Of a stretch of 64,000 nt of DNA, positions 1 to 11,154 are shown piece by piece. The notes beneath the pieces are model-generated. The model saw only the letters and a list, made by a program, of their open reading frames with translations. It was not told where the DNA came from and did not search any database. The translations under genes and the position numbers were made by a program. Numbering within the stretch: the first letter of the stretch is position 1; every line of letters starts with the position of its first letter. Source of the DNA: Polytrichum commune (lineage: Eukaryota; Streptophyta; Polytrichopsida; Polytrichales; Polytrichaceae); NCBI GenBank assembly GCA_950295325.1, contig OX485807.1:4094501-4158500 (forward strand), given 5' to 3'.

Positions 1-397
1 ATAAACATGTTACATTTTTTATTGTATTTAGTGTCACTTACTAAATGGAAATTACACAATGATATATATAAATCACCAACAATGATCAGATTGGTTGTTT
101 TGACACAATAGATCATCAACATCTTCACTTGGTAAAATCTTACATAAAAAATATAAAGGTATAGTATTACGTAATTGCATATAACAAGCAACACTCAATA
201 CCATAAACAACAATGTCTAGGGAGATATTTGGGCATAATTGGTCAATATTCTAGTGTTTCCAAGTATAATTGGTTACATGTTGTGATCTTTCAAATTCTC
301 TTTACTAATTTGAGATATATTCCATAGATTCATCTAAAATGATTGGTAATTTTCTTGAAGTCTTGAACTCCAATTGGTTCATTTGTAACTACATTAT
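1..397. other. AT-rich DNA, no gene seen
   Basis: AT-rich sequence with no convincing reading frame, RNA gene or terminal repeat. It leads into the foldback repeat that starts near 398. Confidence 0.5.
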
Positions 398-795
398 TTA
401 GTCTAATTAGTGTGGGCTACCATTTGGAGTTACACGTTGCAATAATATTTTACCAAGAGTATCATTCGTTACCCAAATAACATAAGTACACTAAATATGA
501 TATTTGGAGTTACACATTCCTTTTTTACTATTAATGTAAAATTTACCAAGTAAAGATGTTAATGTTCTATAATGTCCAAACAACCAATTTGACCTTTGTT
601 GGTAAAAAATGAGATATACTATAAACAATTATAGCATTGCGTAATTCCAAATAGTAAATATCATATTTAACGTAGTTAGTATGCACACCAAAGAATATGA
701 TATAACGTAGTTGGTAAAAAATGATAATTGGAGTAAAAAGTCATAGCAACACATAACTCCAAACGGTAACCCACACTTGTTGGTTAGACAAAACA
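398..795. repeat. foldback inverted repeat (MITE-like)
   Basis: The left part begins TCTAATTAGTGTGGGCTACC and continues with TTTGGAGTTACACGTTGC. The right part, read on the minus strand from about 792, gives TCTAACCAACAAGTGTGGG and then TTTGGAGTTATGTGTTGC. A second inner pair shares the core AAATATGATATTT at about 494 and again near 660-672. The arms are diverged but run through most of the unit, so the whole could fold into one long hairpin. No coding capacity was seen. It is probably a non-autonomous foldback element; no target duplication was established. Confidence 0.55.
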
Positions 796-841
796 ATGTA
801 GCAGCTAGTACTCCCCATTCATTGATCAACTGAGTAGTTAA

Positions 842-1449
842 GGGCCGCTTCACACTATGGCTGAAGGTCGAGAGGCTGTCGATTTCCACCAATCAGATTG
901 CAAGAAACCAAGAATTCAACCTCTCGATCCTTCACACTAGAGGCCAAAGTCCAAAGGTTGTTGCTCTCCATAATGCCTACATGGCAATACTTTTTTACCA
1001 AGGCAATGGACTCTCGAAGGAAGTTTGGGTCGGACAGGAATGGAAATCCAAACCATGGTCGACAGGCCGTTGGTTTCTTTTCATTAATTTTTTTTATAAA
1101 AAAAAAAAAAAAACTGACAAGATCTTGGCCGTTAGATTGGAGGGGTTGTTTTGGGTAGGGAATAAAGTGGGATGCTCCTCCTTCCTTTGGACTTTGAGCT
1201 TGGCCTTTGGAGGCTTCACACTATGACCGTCCAAGTCGAGAGGCCGTGGGACTTCATGGCCAAAGGTTCGGTCTTTGGGCTCGGCCTTTGGAAACTTCAC
1301 ACTATGTGACTATACCCAGCTGAAAGCTTCAATTCATATATTATTTTTTTGGCTATCTATTTTCAGCCCATGTCTTTGGACTCTCCACATAGTTTGGCCA
1401 TTCAATCCCACGGCCTCTTGACTTGAACGGCTATAGTGTGAAGTGGCCC
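842..1449. mobile_element. MITE with GGGCC(G/A)CTTCACACTAT ends
   Basis: The left end reads GGGCCGCTTCACACTATGGC. The right end, on the minus strand, reads GGGCCACTTCACACTATAGC. The flanks are TTAA on the left and TTAG on the right, which could be a diverged TTAA or a TWA-type duplication. Partial copies of the terminal motif (CTTCACACTA with nearby GAGAGGC or GGCCTTTGG) recur inside, around 932, 1212 and 1288, so the element looks internally duplicated. It has no transposase. The ends resemble those of the element at 5523-5956. Confidence 0.65.
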
Positions 1450-2650
1450 TTAGCAGCGTTGTGGGTACCCAAAAGCAAGGTTTTACGAATCAGTTTCCCA
1501 ACTTCAGAGGGGTGACCTAAATATACCTACCCAGACTAGCAACCGATGCCTACTACAGCACTCTAGCAAAGCCTGAGAGCTAAAGAAGTAGAATCAGAAT
1601 GAGCAAAAGGTGGCAGAAAATATGAAAGGGCCCCACCCTAGGTTGATTCCCCTCTCTCCTTTTAGTGAGGGCCCCTTCCTATTGGAGGCCCCTCTATATA
1701 CAGCCCCCCCTCCCCCCGGCCTTCCAATTTTTTGTTTGTTTCGTTTCGTACATTGGTGGACCACCTTCTTCGCACAATACGGATGGGATCTCCCCATAAC
1801 CAATCCCCATCTCGACCGCAAGTTTCATGTACCTTTCGCTTTCATCATCACGAGAGGCTACTATTATGGAAGTTCATACAAAATTAGATCATCGGGCTAG
1901 GGTTAGGGCGCCGGCTCGTGTCACTTACTATTCTATTTGGCATCACCCAAGGCTACACCTTCTCACCGTAGGTTTCATTTGTTGCCCACAAAGATTAAAT
2001 AGTAGGTTATGTGGACACTATGCAACATAAATGACTTTACTTGGTAGAAACTTCTATTCTTAACCAAAAGTTAGAGCGTTGTGTAATTCCGGATAGTAAG
2101 TGACATGAAATGCCGTAAATGGTGTAGATGCCTTGCTCTTTGAGTTGCCCCCGCTCACCAATCTTACCAAGTAGACGAGTCTACTAGAAACTTGCATCTC
2201 ATAAGTGTGTGTGGCTAATCCATTCGAACCGAGTTCCACAAGACTATGGCAAGGGAAGTGTGCCTTAAATGGACATCTTAAGGTCTACACCCACCTCTCG
2301 TAGGATGCGGAACACATACTACTCATTAGTGCAAGATACATAGCGAATCCAAATTGTGTCCGTAGCCATTTTTTTCCTCATGGTTGTTGGAGCTCATATG
2401 AATACCTTGTTCATCATCAAAGTAAGGATTGTCTTTCTTATCAAACGATTGTATACCCCCCCCCCCCCTTTCCCAACGATGTTGACTAATGGGTCTAGAA
2501 TGGTTAACAAAGTATAACTTGTACATGGTCCAATTTCTTTTCCATGCAAGTTTTCCCATGTCTATTCTTACATCCACAACCAATCACACCTCACTCGATA
2601 TATATGCGTCGAATTAAGATGAATAACCAAATGAGGCCTACCAACCGTAG
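1450..2650. other. intergenic DNA, no gene supported
   Basis: No gene could be supported here. A TATA-like string (CTCTATATACAGCC) lies near 1691 and precedes a GC-richer stretch, so this could be the edge of an old LTR or promoter, but no partner repeat or coding region was found. A C-homopolymer lies near 2458-2468. Confidence 0.35.
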
Positions 2651-3650
2651 GTGATAAGCATGTTCGATATGGGGACGTTAAACTTCCCCCTATGAGCTTT
2701 TAGGTGGAGGAGGATAGGGGCCGAGGCAGCCCCCCTCCCCCCCCCCCCTCAAAAAAGAGATTTATGAACCCGACAAATAATTGTTATCCGCCCCACCCGA
2801 GTTCCAAAAAGTGCACTTCACTTAGTAAATAAGCAAATGATTGGGATTTCATTTCCGAAGTGAATCCGTCACTAGTCCATGTAAATAACTTGGAAGTCAA
2901 AAACAATACAAAGTCCTCATTAGTATGGAGGCTGTAGTTTTTGTGACTTACCATTTGAAGGGGTCTTTGTCATTCTAAAATGAAACTTAAATTAGTGTGT
3001 TGATTTTAGTATGTATTTTAGGTAATGCCTTCTACTTCACAAGTATTCATCCGCATTCATTAGTACCGTTAGCCTTTTCGGCTTCCCAGACTAATTAAGC
3101 ATGATTTAATGTAATCAAGCATATTTTTCTTATCAAGCTTGGTGAACCTAATTAAGCCTAATCAAAACAAAAATGCTTACAAAACTAATTAAGCATAAAA
3201 TTTTAAAAGAAAATGCACTTACTTGTATTGATTATGCTTAATTTGGAGATGAGAAACGATATACTTAATTCCACTTGTTTAGGCTTCATTACGCTTAATT
3301 TGGTTTAATGTGCTCACTTGCACTTAATCAGGCATAATTAGTTTGAATGTGTATGAATACTTTTAAAAACTTAGGCTTTGCGCTCAATTACGTTTAATTA
3401 TGGTTATGGGTTTTGGACCTTAAAGGTGAAGTGCACTGAATATGAGATTTGTGGACAAGCGGCCTTCAAGAATGTAAGGGCAAAACTTTTTCTTGAAGTC
3501 GGACAAGACAGACAACAATTTTCGACTGGGCACATTAAATCCCTATTTATTCATTTATTTATTATTATGAAGGGACTATCCTGCCCCCTTTCCACCTCCG
3601 CCTAAAAGCTTATAGGGGAAGGTTTAACGTCCCCCGTTCGATAGAAACCA
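2650..3650. repeat. inverted-repeat element with nested foldback
   Basis: The arm at about 2667-2716 (GGGGACGTTAAACTTCCCC, then TATGAGCTTTTAGGTGGAGG) is the inverted counterpart of about 3591-3640 (CCTCCGCCTAAAAGCTTATA, then GGGGAAGGTTTAACGTCCCC). Between them, about 3045-3365 is itself a foldback: AGTATTCATCCGCATTCA on the left pairs with TGAATGTGTATGAATACT on the right. AATTAAGC-type motifs in the left half face GCTTAATT in the right half. No protein is encoded. It is probably a non-autonomous DNA element carrying, or made of, a second foldback. Confidence 0.5.
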
Positions 3651-3993
3651 ACTCAAAACTTGAACAAAAGTGCCATATGTCACAATTATACTAATCACAA
3701 GCGATGCGAAGATTCATGCGTCGCCTCCCAAAATCGCTATTTCGACACCAAACTGTTGAGCATGTTTATCACAGGCGATGATTTGAGATCTTTGGTGCTA
3801 AAGAGGGGAGTCAGATGAGCTAAAGAAAGTAAACCAATCATGGCATCATGTAAGTTTTGCGCGTGTTAATTAATTAACCTCAGGGTTCACTTAAGGATGA
3901 GTGGGGGGGCCTCGCTCCCTCTGCAGCTCAAAGAGCGAGGCATCATCGAGGCCTGGCCCCTCCCTCCCTGCCTAGGGGACGGTGGACGTTGAC
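3651..3993. other. intergenic DNA, nothing recognised
   Basis: No gene, RNA or repeat could be supported in this stretch. Confidence 0.4.
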
Positions 3994-5149
3994 TACCGTA
4001 CGTTAAGGGCAGCTTCGGCACAAAATAATTCTAAAAATAGATGCCGAAAATTTTGGAAAATTATTGACATTTTTTGCCGAATATAAAATTAATTAATTTC
4101 CAAAATTGCCGAAAAGTAAGAAATTTTAACTTCTCACTAGAATTTTACTTACACTGGAAGCATATATGAATTTTGAAGGAGAGAAGCTGCTCCTTTTGTA
4201 ATCAAGCTCACTTACATTAGTCCACAAAGAATATGGGTTAAGAAAGACTCTAAGTGAGGCTTTTCAAATGTGTTGTACACAATTTTTTGGAGTCCAATTG
4301 AGCATAGAAGATGAAGTTTTATAGAATTTTGTCCAACTAACAAAAGTTGAGAAATCAAGTAATCTTCCACCTCCAACAAGTTTTGTGTCAAAATAAGTCT
4401 TTATGCGAAAGATATGGACAAAACATTCCAGCCGTGTAAAGATCAAAACATTAAAATGCGTTCATAACAGTTTTTCAGAGCTCATTTGTGCATAGAAGAT
4501 CAACATTTTTGGAATTTTGTTGCTCTAAGAAAAGTTTAGATTTCAAGTAATCTTCCACCTCCAACAAGTTTTGTGTCAAAATAAGTCTTTATGTGAAAGA
4601 TATGGACAAAACATTGCAGCCGTGTAAAGATCAAAAAATTAAAATGCGTTCATAACAGTTTTTCGGAGCTCATTTGTGCATAGAAGATCAACTTTTTTGG
4701 AATTTTGTTTCTCTAAGAAAAGTTTAGAAATCAAGTAATCTTTCACCTCCAACAAATTTTATGTCATTTGAAGACTCTATGCAAAAGTTATGCGTGTTAT
4801 AAAAATGAAGTCTAACTAGGTGCTTCACCTCAAACTTTACATATCCCATATGCATTGTTGAACACAACTCCACTCTACTTGTATAAAGCACAGAGCATTC
4901 TCAACTCTTCACAAAGTCGTGAAAGATTTATATCTTTTGTAAAACTCTTCACACAAATTGTGAAATCGTGAATGAACATCCTTGTTTACTGTTAGATAAT
5001 AACTTCTTGGATGTATGCCGAAATTGCATTATTAAACTATTTAAAATGCCGAAATTTTTAGTAATTTTTTTTTTGCCGCCGAACACTGTTTTTTTACTTT
5101 TAATAATTATTCGGCAAGAGAGCGCCGAAGCTGCCCTTAACGTACGGTA
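3994..5149. mobile_element. TIR element with internal tandem array
   Basis: The ends are near-perfect inverted repeats. The left starts TACCGTACGTTAAGGGCAGC and continues TTCGGCAC; the right ends with its complement (GCTGCCCTTAACGTACGGTA). If the mobile unit starts at GGGCAGCTTCGGC, it is flanked by TTAA on both sides, as expected for a piggyBac-type insertion, and the empty site would be a palindrome. Otherwise the TIR is simply about 28 bp long. Both subterminal regions repeat the word GCCGAA. The centre is the tandem array at 4262-4795. No transposase is present. Confidence 0.6.
4262..4795. repeat. tandem repeat, about 185-bp unit, nearly 3 copies
   Basis: The words TCAAGTAATCTTCCACCTCC, TGTGTCAAAATAAGTCTTTA and AATGCGTTCATAACAG recur at a period of about 185 bp, with the last copy degenerating near 4790. 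The array lies in the middle of the inverted-repeat element at 3994-5149. Confidence 0.75.
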
Positions 5150-5281
5150 TATTTTATTTTTGGTGAGAATACCTCCCTGCCTTCAGACATTTGGAAAGAA
5201 GTTGCTCAACGGATGCCTCAAGAAGTTGACCCAAGAATGTGGATCTTGAAGTCACATGAGTTTGCGGATTCACCCTCCGTG

Positions 5282-5320
5282 GATAGATAGATAGATAGAT
5301 AAATAGATAAATAGATATAC
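5282..5320. repeat. (GATA)n microsatellite
   Basis: Run of GATA units with later AATA variants. A separate (TA)n(GA)n run lies at about 5471-5509. Confidence 0.85.
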
Positions 5321-5470
5321 TTTGCATCTCATTGCAGGAAAATTTGACATTCCTTCAAGTTGGATGTGTGTATCTCCGTGGAGATCTCTCAATCTCCACA
5401 GTCATTTCGGAAGATCCGCATGTGAAACATATCCTTGTTCATTTTCCTTCTCACATTTCATACTACAGTC

Positions 5471-5508
<38 letters not shown>

Positions 5509-5522
5509 TACCAACTATCTAA

Positions 5523-5956
5523 GGGCCACTTCACACACGAGACTGAGAGCCCGTGACCTTTGTACTTCAAGCACTCTCATTGGTGGAAAAGGCGGAGCCG
5601 GTCCAAGTTCGCTTCACACTACGCTTGAGGGACCAACGGAGTATGTGAATGCGAGATGGTTGTGAAGTCTACCTCTTGGAGGTAGGTCTTGGCACAAAAC
5701 CGGGAGACTGTGGCACTCCGAACGCTCACAACTGTTGATTTCTTCTATTTGATCATGCGTGAGGATCTGCATGAATAGACATTTATTGAAATAGCATTTA
5801 GTTGAGGGTCCGGTCACATATGACTTCATGCTACACTTGAGGATCCATGACCACACTACATGATTTTGGAGGTGTATTGAGATGGCCTTTGGACACTTTC
5901 TTTTGGGCTCTCACAATTTCATGGTCATGGCTCTCAGTTCGTGTGTGAGGTGGCCC
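5523..5956. mobile_element. MITE, Harbinger-like, TAA target duplication
   Basis: The left end reads GGGCCACTTCACACACGAG. The right end, on the minus strand, reads GGGCCACCTCACACACGAA and then CTGAGAGCC, which is also present on the left. The element is flanked by TAA at 5520-5522 and at 5957-5959, the TWA-type 3-bp duplication usual for PIF/Harbinger. It is 434 bp long and non-coding. Its ends are close to those of the element at 842-1449. Confidence 0.75.
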
Positions 5957-6499
5957 TAATACAGTCACGGCTACAAGCAAATGTGGATCTAAATGACAAG
6001 GTCTAAATTTTTGAGTGAGGGCCAGTTTATACCATGGACCATGAAGTGGGACCATGGAAGATGGCCTTTGTCAATAGTCCAAGTTCATGGTCCAAATTCC
6101 ATGGTTTGACTTCTTAAAAAAATCAGTTTTGAGAGCCTTGGACCCCTCATGAGGTGTAAACCGAATGTGGACCAAGAAGAAAGACCATAGACCAAAACTG
6201 AAGGTGTTGATTTTTTTTAATGTATGCACAAAAGGGCAGTTTAAAAAAAAAATCAACTTTGACCATTCTCTTGACTTGACTTCTTGTTTTTGCTTGTTTT
6301 TGCTTTGAATTTTAGCAAGTATGGTTGCAATGAAGGAGAGGAGGAGGAACCTTGTTTTGCTCTTAGGATTATACATGTTTTTGTACATGCTTGTGAAGCA
6401 CGTTGTGGACATTCAAACATTGTTGTTGCAAAGAGAGTGAGAGAAATTTGCAATTTTGAACTTTGTTGATGAGAGTATGGGATATAAAGGGTAGTCATG

Positions 6500-8304
6500 T
6501 GTAGGACGGCGGGATGGGGGAGCGGGAAAGGAGTGCTACTCTCAGTTTTTGAGTAGAGTCGCCGTGAGGCTGCCGGAGGTCAGGCCGTGGGTGGATGGGT
6601 TGAAGTAGCATGAATGTTGCTCCCCGATCCACCCCTCCCTCTCCACCCACCTCTTCGGTGATCTGAAGGCAATCCTCCCCCCGCATCCACCCACAATGCC
6701 ATCATATATCCCCCCTTCCCGAACTACCACATCACCCACGTGAGCAACAACTGAAGCCGAGGAGAGCTGCCGAAGGAGTAAGAGTGAGAAAGCTAGAACA
6801 AACCACTTCCGTCCCTGCAAGCGATCACGATCGAGAAGAAGAAGAAGACGCCGCCCCACAGCGAAGCCGCCAAACACCGAAACCATTGTTGCCGAATCAA
6901 GAACCTGCTACTTCCGCCCCAAAAGACATGTTGCCGTCCCAGAGTATTGCCGTTTCAGAACAAGTACTGACGATTCATCAGATCAAGACCCGTGCTGCCG
7001 AATCGCCATATCTAGACTCGCTGCTGCCACCCCAAACAAGAAGCTGTCTGTAGGAGCTGCTACCGGATCTCCGAGTACGAATAACTGCTGCCGAATCTCC
7101 CACGAAGCTGTCTGAAGGAGCTGCTACCGGATCTCCGAGTGCGAACAGCTGCTGCCAAATCTCCCACGACTGTTGCCGCCTCGAAGTGGTTAAAATTCCC
7201 GATCTTGCACCTGCTGCACCACTCCCCAGGAGGAGAGGACATTGCAGAAACTGCCGACCCGAATGAGCAGAAGTGCTGCCAAAACTCTGAACATTACTGC
7301 CTCCGTAGAATAGTTGACAGCAGATCCAGTAGATTTACAAGTTCACACAACTGACGATTTTGAATGCTAGATCTGAACAGATCCCGAACCATAGATCTCC
7401 ACAAAGCTAGAAGTTCTTCGAGAAATAGTCTGGAGGAAAGCAAACCCAGAATTTGAAGTTGCCTCTCCCCCTTTTTTAGTCCCAACCCCTAAGTGCTCCC
7501 ATCTTTTCCACCCACCCTCTCAATTTCTTCAAAACCTCTAGACTATCGCTACTACGACTGCCGCAGTCCCTCCACAGTCTGCCGCACCCCTCACAGTCCG
7601 CTACTGCACCCCACAGACTGCCGCTTCCCACAAACCTGTAGTTCCTCACAATCTGCCGCATCCATCACATTATAGAAACATCTTCGATCACCCTGCTTGA
7701 TTTCAACAAGCAAACCCAGGAAACTCTTTCCTTTTGATAAATCTGGGCTGCAACTTATGGGGCCAGACCGCCGCCCTCCCTGCATCCCGGATCCCTCTCT
7801 GCCTCCCAGCTCCCAAAGCTTGAGCGGAAGGAAATTATTTTACTACTTCTGCTAAACTTGAGCCTCCAGAGTTCCAGAGGTTTCGCCGCTGCTGCCGATA
7901 AACGGCCCATACCTGCTGCTGATTACGAAGAGCAGCTGCCATCCCCAAATTGCTGCAATCAGTAAGCTTAAGGAGGACACCAATCAGGCTTCGAAAGGTG
8001 GACGTACTCCGAGGATACCTGCTGCTACTGCTACTGCTGATTACGAGGAGAAACTGCCAACCAAACAGGCTTCAAGAGGTGGACGCTGCCACAAGAAAAA
8101 TTTCTGCTGCCGGGGAGCTGCCTGACGCTGACACCGTAGCCGCTTCAGAGCCTGCTACCTGCTGCCCAACATACCAGAAATCCAGGGCGCTCGCTGCTAC
8201 CAATCTCGAGAAGCTGAGAGGCCGCGAAGCTGTGAAGCTGTGCACTCACCGAATTCAAGACACGCAGAGGGGGAGCTGCTGCCCACCGTGTCCCCAATCA
8301 AAAC
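6500..8304 (+). promoter_or_regulatory. GC-rich 5' leader of the retrotransposon with tandem repeats
   Basis: A stretch rich in CTGC and TGCCGAATC words lies before ORF1, unlike the AT-rich surroundings. A 64-bp unit is repeated in tandem at 7040-7103 and about 7104-7167, sharing GGAGCTGCTACCGGATCTCC. A second unit of about 100 bp is repeated at roughly 7911-8011 and 8019-8092, sharing CTGATTACGA and AAGAGGTGGACG-like words. Repeated leaders often act as internal promoters in LINEs; that role is inferred. Short reading frames here (for example 6784-7053 and 7950-8345) look like by-products of the repeat composition. Confidence 0.5.
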
Positions 8305-10062
8305 ATGGCATCGCCTTCCACATTCGGACCCATCTTGGTAGATGATGACAACATGGAGGTAGACACACCCACACAAAACCTCATGCGGCTCTTAGCGGAG
8401 AAGACAAAGGAGAATCAAGCTGCGAAGAAAATAGGCACCAAGAGGACCCGGGAGAAGATAACACCGAACAAATCTCTACACCAAACCCAACAACGACGCC
8501 CACAAGCCACACAAGTAAATTCTATCTTCCCGGAACGAAGGTTCCGTCAAAATTTTTGGTATGGTTTCACTAACATGGAGAAATTGGCTATGGAAGAGGG
8601 GTTGGAAGAGCTCTTCGATGGTGAATCCATTGAAGATAGGGTACTTAGGGGTGTACCAAGGAAGGAAGCGGAAGAAATGGAGGGGGTCGCAATATCCTTC
8701 CCAAGGATACCCCAAATCTATTACCCAGGTAAGAGAGAGGATGGTGTCCTTGGACAACACCTCAACGTAACACAAATCCCATATGATATCCCAATCGATC
8801 CCAATACATGTCTATCTTTGGACTTCCATGTTGCTATTGAATTTCAATTACCTAACACCCCTCTCCTCCATAACCATGTGAAAGAACTAGTAAGGAAAAT
8901 ACTTGAATTGATGCAAATACCACTTGACACTAACCTTATCGAGCCCATATCTATCATGTGCATGAGTGTTAAGAGAGGTGGGGAGAAAGGAGTTTGGGCG
9001 GGAATTGCCAAACTCCACCTTCTCCACCCCGAAATTGATGGGGTGACCTTGTTGAAAGGACTTAGACCATTCATTCTACAATTGGACCCCAAATCAACCC
9101 AAAGTACTCTTGGAAAGGTATGTAAGACTTACCACTCCATAGCTAGGAACAACAACCTTTCAATCAAAATCACTAGTGAAACTTTGATTGATGTCTCCTC
9201 ACACATGCTCTTCAAAGATATTTTAGAGAATAGTTTTAGGAGAGGTTATGAATTTGAGATTATAGAGGTGCAAAAGGGCACTTCCAACAACCATGCTTAC
9301 ATTGTTGCACCAACCCCCTCACAAGCCAAGAAAATTCAAGAACTCCAAGTTGCAACACACCATGAAATTTTGGAAGGACAAGTGAAGAAAGGGCCTTCTC
9401 TCACCTTGGAGCAAAAACAAAGGAAAGAAGCTTTAACTCTCACCTTCTACAACCTTTCCATCTTGATGAGCATAGATGACACATCTCTTGAAATTTGCAA
9501 GATAATTGGAAACAAGAATGTTGCCTCCATTTGGTTCCATAAGCAAGATGAAATTAGACACAATGGTAGTGCAAATGTAGAATGCCTCAACCCCTTTGTA
9601 TACAAAAAGTTTGTAGGAAAAGAAGAAAAAATTGGTGTTTATCATGTGGAAATCACTCCACACCGTAGGAGTCTTGATGGTATTGACAAACCTTCCAAAG
9701 ATTTGTTGGTCAAGTTTGGATTTGAAGATACTAACACTTGTTTGGTGAACACCATTGAAGCGATCCAAAACCAAAACCAAGGTGAGAAGAATGCCACCAA
9801 AAGCGAAGTTTTTACCATCATGAAGGAGGCCATTGAAGAAGGTAACAAGAAACTCAAGCTTGAACTACACGAAGAGATGAAGGTCTTGAAGGATGACATA
9901 GTCAAAGAGGCCCACAACTATGTAGATGACATCAACGAAAAATTGAAGAAGCAAATGTTGGACATCCAAAGCACATTAATCATGGCACTTACTGGGATGC
10001 AACAAATTATTGGGATGGTAAACCCAAATCTTATGATAAAAGACCTGCCAAATGTGGATTGA
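8305..10062 (+). CDS. ORF1 protein of the non-LTR retrotransposon
   Basis: This is an uninterrupted 585-residue frame. The start was chosen at the ATG in AAAACATGG, which has A at -3 and G at +4. The N-terminal 70 residues are charged and basic (KKIGTKRTREKI), suiting nucleic-acid binding. The middle (about 90-470) is a mixed alpha/beta region that I cannot assign; an RRM-like fold is possible. The C-terminus (about 500-560) is a lysine/glutamate-rich coiled coil (KLKLELHEEMKVLKDDIVKE). In LINEs, ORF1 proteins coat the element RNA and chaperone target-primed reverse transcription; that role is inferred from position. Base composition is balanced, in sharp contrast with everything after 10062. 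The frame is intact although the downstream frames are broken. Confidence 0.75.
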   Translation: MASPSTFGPILVDDDNMEVDTPTQNLMRLLAEKTKENQAAKKIGTKRTREKITPNKSLHQTQQRRPQATQVNSIFPERRFRQNFWYGFTNMEKLAMEEGLEELFDGESIEDRVLRGVPRKEAEEMEGVAISFPRIPQIYYPGKREDGVLGQHLNVTQIPYDIPIDPNTCLSLDFHVAIEFQLPNTPLLHNHVKELVRKILELMQIPLDTNLIEPISIMCMSVKRGGEKGVWAGIAKLHLLHPEIDGVTLLKGLRPFILQLDPKSTQSTLGKVCKTYHSIARNNNLSIKITSETLIDVSSHMLFKDILENSFRRGYEFEIIEVQKGTSNNHAYIVAPTPSQAKKIQELQVATHHEILEGQVKKGPSLTLEQKQRKEALTLTFYNLSILMSIDDTSLEICKIIGNKNVASIWFHKQDEIRHNGSANVECLNPFVYKKFVGKEEKIGVYHVEITPHRRSLDGIDKPSKDLLVKFGFEDTNTCLVNTIEAIQNQNQGEKNATKSEVFTIMKEAIEEGNKKLKLELHEEMKVLKDDIVKEAHNYVDDINEKLKKQMLDIQSTLIMALTGMQQIIGMVNPNLMIKDLPNVD

Positions 10063-11108
10063 CCACAAATCGCCGGGTAAAACAAAAGTATTTACTTCAA
10101 TACTATCTTAGATACATATACGTATTTATACATAGTATTAAACATAGTATTACACATAGAATAAATACTAGAATAAATACTAGATACTATCGTATTACTC
10201 ATAGTATCTCACAATGTCCAAAATACCATATGAAATACAAGCTATCTATTTTATATGTACACATATACTATAATCAAGCAAAATACTATACTCAAGAAAA
10301 ATACTATATTCAAACAAAATACAAATACCATACAATACACAAAATTAATCCAAAATACACATACTCCCTACTCAAACAAATAAGAAACATAACATCCGCC
10401 AAAACTAACCCTTTCACTATAACCAAATACATACTTATAAAAAACCAAAGAATAAATAAGACTAAAGCCCGACCGCACCCAAGCATTATATACACACCTA
10501 CAACAAAGCCCGTACTCTATAATAAAAGATACCATCATACTAGTCATAATATCCTACGACGTCCAAAATACCATATGAAACATAAGTACAAACACTTTAC
10601 TTTACACATGTACAAAGACAAATCTCAAACGAAACAATATACACACCCAAAATGCAAACCCCACACAAAATACATATTACACCCAAAATATAGTCCTCAC
10701 CAAACATATAGACTCCACCAAAAATACAAACCCCACCCAACATACAAAGCACATCCAAAATACGCATACTTCTTACCCAAACAAGTAAGAAACATAACAC
10801 CCGCCACAACCAACCCTCCCACCGCAACCAAATATGTATTCACAAAATATCAAAAAATAGATATGGCTAAACCAAACACACCCAAAACATACCCAAACCT
10901 CAAAACTCACCCAAAACTGTACTACAACCCAAAACACAAATACCATGCAAAATACTCAACTTCCATGTTAAAAATTAAGAAAAACCATAATGAACTAAAA
11001 CGAGCTCGGCCTACCGGCCTCGCCAATAAAGAAAACAAAAAACAAAAAAAAGATAAACGAAAAGATCAACAAAACAAAAACATACCAAAAAACCAAAACC
11101 ACAACTAA
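10063..11108 (+). CDS. A/C-rich K/Y/H/T-rich leader of the second reading frame
   Basis: A frame open from before ORF1's stop (they overlap in the -1 frame) runs to TAA at 11106-11108. It has no well-placed ATG near its start, so it may be read by frameshifting or re-initiation, or be a fossil part of one long ORF2. The product is low-complexity and basic, full of KY, HPK, TKY and THS words. It contains a diverged duplication: the segment after CPKYHMKYK near 10210 is repeated after RPKYHMKHK near 10560, and NITSAKTNPFTITKY recurs as NITPATTNPPTATKY. The plus strand is nearly devoid of G. No domain is recognised; it could bind RNA through its basic residues. Confidence 0.45.
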
Positions 11109-11154
11109 CGTCCCCTACCAACAAAGGCCCATCAACTCAATTACTATATCCCCT

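Noticed and set aside
3963-5182. 11-bp CCTCCCTGCCT on both sides of the 3994-5149 element as a Mutator-type duplication
   Set aside because: The repeats do not abut the inverted termini (about 20 bp away on each side), so they are probably chance low-complexity matches.
5282-5320. (GATA)n as a reverse-oriented LINE tail
   Set aside because: On the minus strand it looks like a TCTA tail, but the GGGACCGGAG sequence that precedes true tails is absent, so it is called a microsatellite.
6784-8345. Open frames in the LINE leader (6784-7053, 7950-8345)
   Set aside because: They follow the CTGC/TGCC repeat composition, have no domain, and precede the well-placed ORF1 start, so they look like by-products of the leader.
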